From assembly GCA_051646105.1 (NCBI GenBank), contig JBOFCO010000095.1, positions 16,531 to 80,530 of the forward strand: 64,000 nucleotides of DNA. The letters run 5' to 3'. The notes below the pieces were generated by a model. It worked only from the letters and a program-made list of their open reading frames with translations, was not told where the DNA came from and searched no databases. The DNA comes from JBOFCO01 sp051646105 (GTDB lineage Bacteria > Pseudomonadota > Alphaproteobacteria > Rhodobacterales > Rhodobacteraceae). The position numbers and the translations under genes were made by a program. Positions 8,563-16,277 of this stretch are shown piece by piece. How positions within the stretch are numbered: position 1 is the stretch's first letter; every line of letters starts with the position of its first letter.

Positions 8563-9249
8563 ATGAAAAAACTGATCGCAGAGGTACTTGGCACCTTTAT
8601 ACTTGTCTTCTTCGGCGTCGGTTCTGCCGTGCTGATGGGCGAACAAATCGGCATGCACGGCATTGCCATCGCCTTCGGGCTTTCCATCGTGGCGGCCGCC
8701 TACGGCCTTGGCGCGATTTCGGGGGCCCACCTTAATCCGGCGGTATCGCTGGGTATGGTCACCGCAGGCCGCATGTCGGCAGGTGACTTTATCGGCTATG
8801 CCATCGCACAGGTGATCGGCGCCGTGCTTGGCGCGCTGGTCATCATGCTGATTGCCACGGGCAAGGCAGATTACTCGGTGGCGACCAATGGCCTTGGCCA
8901 GAACGGCTACGGTGCGGGGTATCTGGGTGAATACGGCCTGGCTGCGGCGCTGATCTTCGAATTCGTCGCGACCTTCCTGTTCGTGACGGTGATCCTCGGC
9001 TCCACCCACGCGGCGGCGCCTGCCGGCTTTGCCGGACTGGCCATCGGCCTGACGCTGGCCGGTATCCATCTGGTCGGCATCAACGTGACCGGCGTTTCGG
9101 TGAACCCGGCGCGATCCATCGGCCCGGCGATCTTTGTCGGCGGCAAGGCCATTGCCGATCTGTGGGTGTTCATCGTGGCCCCGCTGGCGGGTGGCGCGCT
9201 GGCAGGCATCGTCTATGCCGCTGGCCTTACCCGGCCGGACAACGCCTGA
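8563..9249 (+). CDS. aqpZ: Aquaporin Z
   Basis: A 228-residue major intrinsic protein with six membrane segments forming a water channel in the inner membrane. Both NPA boxes are seen: NPAVS in the first half and NPARS in the second. The ar/R filter arginine follows the second NPA directly, and the narrow water-type family is supported by the overall match to AqpZ (KKLIAEVLGTFILVFFGVGSAV at the start). The ATG at 8563 follows GAGGGGA; a GTG five codons earlier is less likely. It is divergent from lipA. Confidence 0.95.
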   Translation: MKKLIAEVLGTFILVFFGVGSAVLMGEQIGMHGIAIAFGLSIVAAAYGLGAISGAHLNPAVSLGMVTAGRMSAGDFIGYAIAQVIGAVLGALVIMLIATGKADYSVATNGLGQNGYGAGYLGEYGLAAALIFEFVATFLFVTVILGSTHAAAPAGFAGLAIGLTLAGIHLVGINVTGVSVNPARSIGPAIFVGGKAIADLWVFIVAPLAGGALAGIVYAAGLTRPDNA

Positions 9250-9258
9250 ACGTAAAAA

Positions 9259-9283
9259 CGCCGGGCGGATCTTCTGCCCGGTG
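9259..9283 (+). terminator. Possible terminator after aqpZ
   Basis: CCGGGC (9261-9266) pairs with GCCCGG (9276-9281), extended by one G-U and one C-G pair, ten bases after the aqpZ stop. There is no clear T-run, so termination strength is doubtful. Confidence 0.4.
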
Positions 9284-9400
9284 ACCGACGAACCACATGC
9301 GGCGGCGGGCCCGATGGCCACGCCGCCGCATTGCATTTGCGGGCGCTGCCGGCAGGGGCCGGTCTTGCGCGACCCTGCTGCGGCGTCCTATCACGGCGCC

Positions 9401-9997
9401 ATGACCCCCGCCGAGTATACGATTGCGCTTCTGGCGCTTCTGGCAAGCCCCGGACCGACAAACACGCTTCTGTTTGTGGCCGGGGCAGAACGCGGGCTTG
9501 GCCGTGCCGCGCCGCTGATCGCACTGGTGATCGCAGCCTATATGGCGACCGTGCTACCACTGGCGCTGGCGGGCGGCGCGCTGCTGGACCGATGGCCGAT
9601 GGCGCGTCCCCTGCTCATGCTGGCATCCGCAGTCTGGATACTGGTTCTGGCGGTCCGGCTATGGCGGACAGAACGGCCTGCACCCTTACGGGATCAACGG
9701 CACGATGGCGCACAGACTGCTGTGACGGGAATTGCGGTTGCGGTCACCACATTGCTGAACCCGAAAGCGCTGGTGATCGGGTTTGTCCTGCTTCCCTCGG
9801 CGGGAATTACGCTTGCGGCAGCGGCCGTCCTTGGGCTGATCTCGTCAGGCGCATCATTGCTGTGGATCGCCGCCGGTGCTGTTATCACAAGGCGAACTCC
9901 GGCGACCGGCGGCGGGGTAACGGTGGTGCGGCGCGTCTCTGCCCTGTGGCTCGCAGTGCTGGCCACCTTGCTGATCGCGCGCGCTGCAACCGCGTGA
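9401..9997 (+). CDS. LysE/RhtB-type exporter
   Basis: A 198-residue membrane protein of the LysE superfamily, which exports amino acids or related metabolites. The N-terminal MTPAEYTIALLALLASPGPTNTLLF carries the conserved PGP-x-N motif, and TTLLNPKALVIGF matches the second conserved NPK motif; about five to six membrane segments are visible. The start at 9401 gives the family N-terminus although no clear ribosome site precedes it. Substrate unknown. It ends three bases before the convergent DUF6456 gene. Confidence 0.85.
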   Translation: MTPAEYTIALLALLASPGPTNTLLFVAGAERGLGRAAPLIALVIAAYMATVLPLALAGGALLDRWPMARPLLMLASAVWILVLAVRLWRTERPAPLRDQRHDGAQTAVTGIAVAVTTLLNPKALVIGFVLLPSAGITLAAAAVLGLISSGASLLWIAAGAVITRRTPATGGGVTVVRRVSALWLAVLATLLIARAATA

Positions 9998-10000
9998 CCT

Positions 10001-11128
10001 TCAGCCAATCAGTCGACCGGCGCTTCCCACCTCCTCGTAATGGCGTTTCAACCGCATCAGCGCGATGCGCAGCACGATCTTGCCCGACCGCGCCGACCAG
10101 CCCAGACGGCGTTCCGCCACCTCCAGCCCCTCCAGAAAACAGCAGCAGCGCAGCGCCATGTCGCCCAGACCGGGGCCAAGTTCGCGCAAGGCGGCCGCGA
10201 CGCGGTTGCGCGCGCCTGCCGGACCCTCGCCGATGCCGCTGTCCGCAGCAAATCCACCCCGATCACCTGCGGTCAGGAACCTGTCCCAATTCTGTGCCAC
10301 CCGTGGCCCCATCTGGGCCAGTTCGAAATCCTCGCGCAGCCGTTCGCCCGCCGTTACCAGATCGGGCGTCAGGAACGGCTGACCTTCGGCATCGCGTCTG
10401 CGGGCAAGCACCGCCAGCGGGCTTTCCGCAAGGTTGTAGCGCATCCGCCGCCGCCCCCCCCCGGCCGGATCGGGCAGATCGCGCTCGGCCCAGACACGGT
10501 GCTGATCGGCAAAGGGGGCGGCGGCTTCCGCAAGACCCGGTCTGGTATCCTGTTCCGCTGCCAGAAGACGCTTCAGCGCAGTCCGCCCCACACCGGTGAT
10601 TTCATAGGATGCAACCCGTCCCTGTTTCCGGCAGACGATCCAGTCCTTCAACGCCAGCGCCTCGGCCAGGTTACGCTCCACCACAGCCGTGCGCACCGTG
10701 CGGCCGTCGGGCGTTTCGCGCAGCACCACGGCCTTTTCCATATCGGGCGCGATGGCAAGGATCGATCCCGCCTCGCACAGGCGGCGCAGGATGCGGCGGG
10801 CTTCCCGGTCGATCATCGCGTCGTCGACGGGCAGGCGGTCCTGACGGATGGGGGCGCTCATGGATTGGTCGTCCTTGCTGGTATGGGTCTTTTCGGGGGG
10901 TGTCGCGCGGCTGGACCGCGCAAGATGGGACAGCGCGTCGTCGACCAGCGGGTCGTCACGGCGGTTTTCAAACCGGCGGACACGCCGCAACACGGTCGAG
11001 GCATGGCAACCCTCGGCCCGGGCGAGCGCCCGGATCGACAGGCCGTCTTCTGTGTGGCGCAGATAAATCCGCGCGCAATCCGGCAGCCACGAGGGAAGCC
11101 TGTCGCTTCGCTCCATCGTTTCAGTCAT
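10001..11128 (-). CDS. DUF6456 protein with N-terminal helix-turn-helix
   Basis: A 375-residue, probably DNA-binding protein. The first 55 residues look like a resolvase/transposase-type helix-turn-helix (GLSIRALARAEGCHASTVLRRVRRFENRRDD). The C-terminal 150 residues match the alphaproteobacterial DUF6456 domain (ESPLAVLARRRDAEGQPFLTPDLVTAGERLREDFELA, then a second block with LGDMALRCCCFLEGLEVAERRLGW-x-ARSGKIVLRIAL). No biochemical function is known to me. The ATG at 11128 follows AGGGGGAC. It is divergent from the small DUF6477 gene across a 207-base region with a CtrA-like site. Confidence 0.8.
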   Translation of the reverse strand: MTETMERSDRLPSWLPDCARIYLRHTEDGLSIRALARAEGCHASTVLRRVRRFENRRDDPLVDDALSHLARSSRATPPEKTHTSKDDQSMSAPIRQDRLPVDDAMIDREARRILRRLCEAGSILAIAPDMEKAVVLRETPDGRTVRTAVVERNLAEALALKDWIVCRKQGRVASYEITGVGRTALKRLLAAEQDTRPGLAEAAAPFADQHRVWAERDLPDPAGGGRRRMRYNLAESPLAVLARRRDAEGQPFLTPDLVTAGERLREDFELAQMGPRVAQNWDRFLTAGDRGGFAADSGIGEGPAGARNRVAAALRELGPGLGDMALRCCCFLEGLEVAERRLGWSARSGKIVLRIALMRLKRHYEEVGSAGRLIG

Positions 11129-11187
11129 GGCAGTCCCCCTTGCACAACCGCAGCATTCGCAACGAAAGCAACCCTGAGTAGCAATCG

Positions 11188-11202
11188 TTACCTGCTGGTT
11201 AA
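11188..11202. promoter_or_regulatory. CtrA-like binding site between DUF6456 and DUF6477 genes
   Basis: TTAC-n7-TTAA (TTAC 11188-11191, TTAA 11199-11202) differs by one base from the alphaproteobacterial CtrA consensus TTAA-n7-TTAA and sits about 60 bases from the DUF6456 start. The remainder of the 11129-11335 gap holds no other feature I can support. Confidence 0.4.
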
Positions 11203-11335
11203 AAAATCGAACGGTTCAAACAATTGACGGGAAAACCTAAACCATTTTGAAACCATCGTTCGGTGGAATAGAAACCCGCGCAACACAATCCCAGGCAGAG
11301 AAATCCTGTGCCCGTTCTGCTTTGGGAGAAAACCG

Positions 11336-11605
11336 ATGACGTCACTTTCCGATCTTGCTTCGCTGCGTCGCCCGCGCCTGCTGATGCAGGCCGCACGGCT
11401 GGGCATCGAAGCCTATGTGCGCGACCGCGATCTGTGCCGCGTGCTGAGGATCGGAAACCCGCCCAGCCCGGAACGCGCCTTGCGCTGGCTTCTGGCAGAG
11501 GAAGACGCGGCAGAGGCCCGCCGTCAGGCAGGGGACGGTGGGTATTCTTCGCGCCGCCACCTTGATCTTTTGATCGCCCTGCTGGCCGAGGCGCGGCTGC
11601 TGTGA
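11336..11605 (+). CDS. DUF6477 family protein
   Basis: An 89-residue, probably all-helical cytoplasmic protein that matches the DUF6477 family as I recall it from Rhodobacterales: a short segment with PRLLMQAARLGIEAYVRDRDL, a central RVLRIGNPPSPERALRWLLAEEDAAE and a C-terminal YSSRRHLDLLIALLAEA. No enzymatic motif or membrane segment is visible. The ATG at 11336 follows GGGAGAAAA. Function unknown; its divergent neighbour carries a helix-turn-helix and the two may share control. Confidence 0.72.
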   Translation: MTSLSDLASLRRPRLLMQAARLGIEAYVRDRDLCRVLRIGNPPSPERALRWLLAEEDAAEARRQAGDGGYSSRRHLDLLIALLAEARLL

Positions 11606-11656
11606 TGCGCCCTCCGGTCACGAACGGTCAGGGCTGACCGGGCCAGAAAAAGCAGA

Positions 11657-11677
11657 ACCCCCGCCAATGGCGGGGGT
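11657..11677 (-). terminator. Intrinsic terminator after the MttB-family gene
   Basis: A perfect 9-base stem, ACCCCCGCC (11657-11665) and GGCGGGGGT (11669-11677), with a 3-base loop. Read on the minus strand it is followed by TTCTGCTTTTTC, which fits an intrinsic terminator 42 bases past the methyltransferase stop. Confidence 0.75.
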
Positions 11678-11718
11678 GAATTCGAACAGACCGGCCACAA
11701 CCTGCGAAAGGCCGTTGC

Positions 11719-13263
11719 TCAGATGAACGCGTCGGGCATCGATGCCTTCTTGCGTGCGACGTAATCCTTGAGCGCTTCGTCCACCGCCGGATCGATAGCG
11801 GGCGGCGTATAGTCGGCCAGCAGCTTTTTCACCCGTGCCGATGCCAGCGCCTGCGTATCCCGTGCGCCTTCCTCGTCCCAGGTTTCGAACGGTTTGTAAT
11901 CCAGCAATTCCGTGCGCCAGAATGCCTGTTTGAAATTGGCCTGCGTATGCGCGCAGCCCAGATAATGCCCGCCCGGTCCGACCTCGCGGATCGCGTCCAT
12001 GGCCTGACCGTTTTCGGAAATGTCGATGCCATTCGCCAGACGGTGCAGGATGCCCAATTGATCGGCATCCATCACGAACTTCTCGTAGGATGAAACCAGC
12101 CCGCCCTCCAGCCAGCCGCAGGCGTGCAGCATGAAGTTGACACCAGCCAGCAACCCCATGTTCAGGCTGTTGGCGGTTTCATAGGCTGCCTGCGCATCCG
12201 GCAGCTTCGACCCGCAGAACGACCCCGCACTGCGATAGGGCAGACCCATCCGCCGTGCCAGTTGCCCCGCGCCATAGGTGATCTGCGCTGCTTCCGGCGT
12301 GCCAAAGGTGGGCGCCCCTGAATTCATGTCGATGCTGGTGACAAAGGCGCCGAACACCACAGGCGCGCCCTTGCGGATCAACTGGCTGTAGGCGACGCCC
12401 GCCAGCACCTCCGCCAGCACCTGCGTCAGCGTGCCTGCCACCGTCACCGGGGCCATTGCGCCACCGACGATGAACGGACTGACAACGCAAGCCTGCCCGG
12501 CCTTTGCGTAAACCTCCAGCGCGCCCATCATGATCCCGTCAAAGGTCAGCGGGCTGTTGATGTTGATCAGGCTGGTCATCACCGTGTTCTGGTCAACGAA
12601 ATCCGACCCGAACAGGATTTTCGACATCTCGACCGAATCCGCCGCGCGTTCCGGTGCCGTGACCGACCCCATATAGGGTTTGTCCGACAGCGTCATATGG
12701 GCGTAAAGCATATCCAGATGCCGCTTGTTCACCGGAATGTCGGTGGGCTCGCAGACCGTGCCGCCGGAATGGTGCAGCCATTTCGACATATAGCCCAGCT
12801 TCACGAAATTGCGGAAATCCTCCATCGTGGCATAGCGGCGGCCGCCTTCCAGATCGCGGACGAAGGGCGGGCCATAGACAGGGGCCAGCACCAGTGACCG
12901 GCCGCCGATCTCGACCGAACGTTCCGGGTTGCGGGCATGCTGGGTGATCCGCGACGGCGCGGTGGCACAAAGCTTGCGCGCCAGCCCGCGCGGGATATGC
13001 ACGCGCTCGCCTTTCACATCGGCTCCGGCTTCCTTCCACAGGGCCAGCGCGCCGGGGTTTTCGACGAAATTCACGCCGATTTCCTCAAGCACCGTCTCGG
13101 CGTTCCATTCGATGATCTGGATCGCCTCTTCGGTCAGGATTTCGAAATTCGGCACCTGACGCTCGATGAAGCGCGCCACATCCGTTCGCACGGCCGTCCG
13201 TTCCGCACGACGCGCCGCACCGCCGCCGCCCCGCGCCCTGCGCCCTGCACCCTCGTCGCTCAT
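11719..13263 (-). CDS. MttB-superfamily (trimethylamine/glycine-betaine type) methyltransferase
   Basis: A 514-residue member of the MttB superfamily (COG5598). Members move a methyl group from a quaternary or tertiary amine to a corrinoid protein. The TIM-barrel family core is seen in VKLGYMSKWLHHSGGTVCEPTDIPVNKRH and the long central region. The archaeal trimethylamine enzyme has a pyrrolysine read from an in-frame TAG; no such amber codon occurs here, so this belongs to the non-pyrrolysine branch that includes glycine-betaine and related methyltransferases. The ATG at 13263 follows GAGGAG; the frame is open for another 71 codons upstream, through a dispersed repeat. No corrinoid-protein gene lies beside it. 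Confidence 0.85.
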   Translation of the reverse strand: MSDEGAGRRARGGGGAARRAERTAVRTDVARFIERQVPNFEILTEEAIQIIEWNAETVLEEIGVNFVENPGALALWKEAGADVKGERVHIPRGLARKLCATAPSRITQHARNPERSVEIGGRSLVLAPVYGPPFVRDLEGGRRYATMEDFRNFVKLGYMSKWLHHSGGTVCEPTDIPVNKRHLDMLYAHMTLSDKPYMGSVTAPERAADSVEMSKILFGSDFVDQNTVMTSLININSPLTFDGIMMGALEVYAKAGQACVVSPFIVGGAMAPVTVAGTLTQVLAEVLAGVAYSQLIRKGAPVVFGAFVTSIDMNSGAPTFGTPEAAQITYGAGQLARRMGLPYRSAGSFCGSKLPDAQAAYETANSLNMGLLAGVNFMLHACGWLEGGLVSSYEKFVMDADQLGILHRLANGIDISENGQAMDAIREVGPGGHYLGCAHTQANFKQAFWRTELLDYKPFETWDEEGARDTQALASARVKKLLADYTPPAIDPAVDEALKDYVARKKASMPDAFI

Positions 13264-13387
13264 CCGCCGCACTCCTCGATCCTCTGCTTGCGGCTGTTGT
13301 AACGCGCCCTGCCGGATACCGCCGCCTCGGAACGTCACAAGGCAGCGATTTCCGACATATCCGGCGTCGCAAACGCCCTTCATGCGG

Positions 13388-13436
13388 CTTTCGGTCGGGT
13401 GAAAATATTCGCGGGGGGTATCGCGCCGGGGCGACC
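13388..13436 (+). repeat. Dispersed repeat copy 2
   Basis: TCGGTCGGGTGAAAATATTC followed by GCGGGGGGTATCGCGCCGGGG, in the gap 13264-13505 between the divergent methyltransferase and guaA genes. It matches the core and G-rich block of the copies at 38814 and 45166. No other element was recognised in this gap. Confidence 0.6.
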
Positions 13437-13505
13437 GGGAGACAGGAAGGGCCCACCCCCGCATCGGCCCTTGCACGACGGCGCGCCGTCCAATATTCCG
13501 CGACC

Positions 13506-15077
13506 ATGACCCAGCACCAGCGCCTTCTTATCATCGACTTCGGATCACAGGTGACGCAGTTGATTGCGCGCCGCCTGCGGGAACTGAAGGTCTATTGCGA
13601 AATCCATCCCTATCAGGCGGTCACCGATGCCTTCCTGAAAGACTTCGCCCCGAAGGCGGTGATCTTTTCCGGCGGGCCGGCCTCTGTCTTTGATACCGGC
13701 GCACCGATGCCCCCAAAGGACGTTTTCGATCTGGGCGTGCCGATCCTGGGCATCTGCTACGGCCAGCAGGTGATGATGCACTGTCTGGGCGGCAAGGTGG
13801 AACGCGGCCATGGCACCGCCGAATTCGGCCGCGCCTATGTGACCCCGACCGACCTGACCCACCCTTTTCTGTCCGGGTGGTTCCCGCCCGAGGATGGCCC
13901 GCAGGCCCGCGAACAAGTCTGGATGAGCCACGGCGACCATGTATCGCGCATCGCGTCGGGATTTCAGGTTTACGGCACCTCGCCCAACGCGCCATTTGCG
14001 ATCACCGCCGATCCGTCGCGCCATTTCTATGCCGTGCAGTTCCACCCCGAGGTTCACCACACCCCCAAGGGCGCGAAGCTTTATGAAAACTTCGTCCGTC
14101 TGGCGGGGTTCACCGGCGACTGGACGATGGGCACCTATCGTGAGGAAGCCATCGCGAAAATCCGTGCGCAGGTCGGCAGCGAAAAGGTCATTTGCGGCCT
14201 GTCGGGCGGGGTCGATTCATCGGTCGCCGCGGTGCTGATTCATGAAGCCATCGGCGACCAGCTTACCTGCGTATTTGTCGATCATGGCCTGCTGCGGCTG
14301 GGGGAGGCAGAGCAGGTCGTCACCATGTTCCGCGATCACTACAACATGCCGTTGATTCACGCCGATGAATCCGACCTGTTCCTTGGCGCGCTGGACGGCG
14401 TTTCCGACCCGGAGGTGAAGCGCAAGACCATCGGTCGCCTGTTCGTCGAGGTGTTCGAGAAACACGCGAAATCGGTCGGCGGCGCCAAGTTTCTGGCACA
14501 GGGCACGCTTTACCCCGACGTGATCGAAAGCGTGTCCTTCAGCGGCGGGCCGTCCGTCACCATCAAGTCGCACCACAATGTCGGCGGACTGCCGGAAAAG
14601 ATGGGGATGAAGCTGGTCGAACCTTTGCGCGAACTGTTCAAGGACGAGGTCCGCGCGCTTGGCCGCGAGCTTGGCCTGCCGCCGTCGTTCATCGGCCGCC
14701 ATCCCTTCCCCGGTCCGGGCCTTGCCATCCGCTGCCCCGGTGAGATCACGGCAGAAAAGCTGGACATCCTGCGCCGCGCCGATGCCGTTTACATCGACCA
14801 GATCAGGAAGCACGGGCTGTATGATGAAATCTGGCAGGCCTTTGCCGCGATCCTGCCGATGCGCACCGTCGGCGTGATGGGCGACGGGCGGACATATGAT
14901 TACGCGCTGGCCCTGCGCGCGGTGACATCGGTTGATGGCATGACGGCGGATTACTACCCCTTCACCCACGATTTCCTCGGCGAAACCGCAACCCGGATCA
15001 TCAACGAGGTCAAGGGCGTGAACCGGGTGTTCTACGACTGCACCAGCAAGCCACCGGGGACGATTGAATTGGAGTAA
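13506..15077 (+). CDS. guaA: GMP synthase (glutamine-hydrolysing)
   Basis: Last step of GMP synthesis: XMP, ATP and glutamine give GMP. The 523-residue protein has an N-terminal class I glutaminase domain with the nucleophile in GICYGQQ and the His/Glu pair in QFHPEVHHT, an ATP-pyrophosphatase domain with the P-loop SGGVDSSVAA (about residues 235-244) and the C-terminal dimerisation domain ending in the conserved KPPGTIELE. The start at 13506 gives the normal N-terminus. It stands alone and ends six bases from the convergent SUMF1-fold gene. Confidence 0.97.
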   Translation: MTQHQRLLIIDFGSQVTQLIARRLRELKVYCEIHPYQAVTDAFLKDFAPKAVIFSGGPASVFDTGAPMPPKDVFDLGVPILGICYGQQVMMHCLGGKVERGHGTAEFGRAYVTPTDLTHPFLSGWFPPEDGPQAREQVWMSHGDHVSRIASGFQVYGTSPNAPFAITADPSRHFYAVQFHPEVHHTPKGAKLYENFVRLAGFTGDWTMGTYREEAIAKIRAQVGSEKVICGLSGGVDSSVAAVLIHEAIGDQLTCVFVDHGLLRLGEAEQVVTMFRDHYNMPLIHADESDLFLGALDGVSDPEVKRKTIGRLFVEVFEKHAKSVGGAKFLAQGTLYPDVIESVSFSGGPSVTIKSHHNVGGLPEKMGMKLVEPLRELFKDEVRALGRELGLPPSFIGRHPFPGPGLAIRCPGEITAEKLDILRRADAVYIDQIRKHGLYDEIWQAFAAILPMRTVGVMGDGRTYDYALALRAVTSVDGMTADYYPFTHDFLGETATRIINEVKGVNRVFYDCTSKPPGTIELE

Positions 15078-15100
15078 GGGGATTATCCCTCCTTACCTCC
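15071..15100. terminator. Likely bidirectional terminator, guaA / SUMF1-fold gene
   Basis: GGAG-TAAGG-GGAT pairs with ATCC-CCTTA-CTCC-like sequence across the meeting point of the two convergent genes (an imperfect stem of about 12 pairs with single-base bulges). It overlaps both stop codons. Confidence 0.5.
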
Positions 15101-16090
15101 AAATTCCCTGACAACGCGAAATCCAAGAAAGTCACGCCGACGATCCTCAAGAGGGCGTGTCCGCCTGGCCAAACGAACACGGTCCATGGCAGTTTCGTAG
15201 GCTCCGCCCTTGGCAACTCGCCGGCATGTTGTTTGCGACTTCGCGTCGGCGAGATAGGCGCTTTCGGTCGTCAGCCCCAGATGCTCGTCCGACCAGCACG
15301 ACAGCGTCAGTTCTTCGACGTTTCCCGACATATGTCGCACACCCCAGGCATTCGCCGCATCCAGGTCATCGACCGGCACCGGCCCGCCACGATCCACAAG
15401 GTCGGGCAGTGATACGCGCGGCTCCTTTCCCCGGCTCAGCAGATATTCCGTTCCCGTGCGAGAGAAATTGGCCTGATCCGCTGTCAGTTCCTCACCCTGT
15501 GCGAACGGGGTTTCGGTGCCGGCGCGGGCGGCATATTCCCACTCCGCCTCTGTCGGCAGCCGATAGACCTGTTCCCGGACATGCTTGTTCAACCAGGCCA
15601 CATACTCCTGCGCATCCAACCAGGACACGTTCACCACGGGATGCTGCGGACCAAGCGCCTTGTAGCCGCCCATCGTCAAAACGCTGTGATCCGGGTTATG
15701 GCTGCACCCCCCGTCCTGCACGCAGATCATCCATTCTGCATGGGTGATCTCGTTGCGGGCAATGGCATAGGGAATGTCCATCTCCACCCGGTGACGGGGA
15801 TGTTCATTGGCAATAATGTTGATCTCGTCCGGGCGGCGCAAACGAGGCGGGTGCCCTTTTGCATCAATCGGGCCATAAGCATCGAACGGGTTTTTGGATT
15901 CACCCGGAACCGCGCCCATCATGAAGTCGCCGGGCGGCATCACGATCATCTCGGGGCAGTGCTCACACTCCCTGAACTGCTGAAGCGGAGCCAGGGAGGA
16001 AGGATCGGCTTTGCCCGGTGCTGCGGGCTGTTCCGCCCATGCCGCAGCGGCAATCACCCCGAACACCACGCCAACACACAACCTTTTCAC
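15083..16090 (-). CDS. Secreted SUMF1/FGE-fold protein
   Basis: A 335-residue exported protein: signal peptide (about residues 1-20, ending AWAEQ) and one SUMF1 (formylglycine-generating enzyme) domain, with PPGDFMMG, PVVNVSWLDAQEYVAWLN, YRLPTEAEWEYAARAGTETPF, MSGNVEELT and a terminal FLGFRVVR. The two copper-binding cysteines of true FGE are not seen: where the family has a cysteine after the RGGS-like motif this protein reads AKGGAYETAMDRVRLARR. A sulfatase-activating role is therefore unlikely; a binding or periplasmic structural role is possible. GTG at 16090 (behind GGGGAAGG) is preferred; GTG at 16096 is close by. Confidence 0.8.
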   Translation of the reverse strand: MKRLCVGVVFGVIAAAAWAEQPAAPGKADPSSLAPLQQFRECEHCPEMIVMPPGDFMMGAVPGESKNPFDAYGPIDAKGHPPRLRRPDEINIIANEHPRHRVEMDIPYAIARNEITHAEWMICVQDGGCSHNPDHSVLTMGGYKALGPQHPVVNVSWLDAQEYVAWLNKHVREQVYRLPTEAEWEYAARAGTETPFAQGEELTADQANFSRTGTEYLLSRGKEPRVSLPDLVDRGGPVPVDDLDAANAWGVRHMSGNVEELTLSCWSDEHLGLTTESAYLADAKSQTTCRRVAKGGAYETAMDRVRLARRTRPLEDRRRDFLGFRVVREFGGKEG

Positions 16091-16277
16091 CGACACGCCT
16101 TCCCCGCTTCACAACCAATACTTCTGTGCAATAGCCCGGATCACCAACGCATCGCCGCACAACCTATGGTCATGTTACCCGCGCCGTGTGTCAATCCCAC
16201 CCCTTTCCGCTATACATCCGCCCCCTACTGGCCTATGGGACGCGCTTCCGCCTCTGCACCTCCCGTGAAAGCCCGCC

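Noticed and set aside
11719..13263. Pyrrolysine-containing trimethylamine methyltransferase.
   Set aside because: No in-frame TAG occurs in the gene and no pyl genes are in the window.
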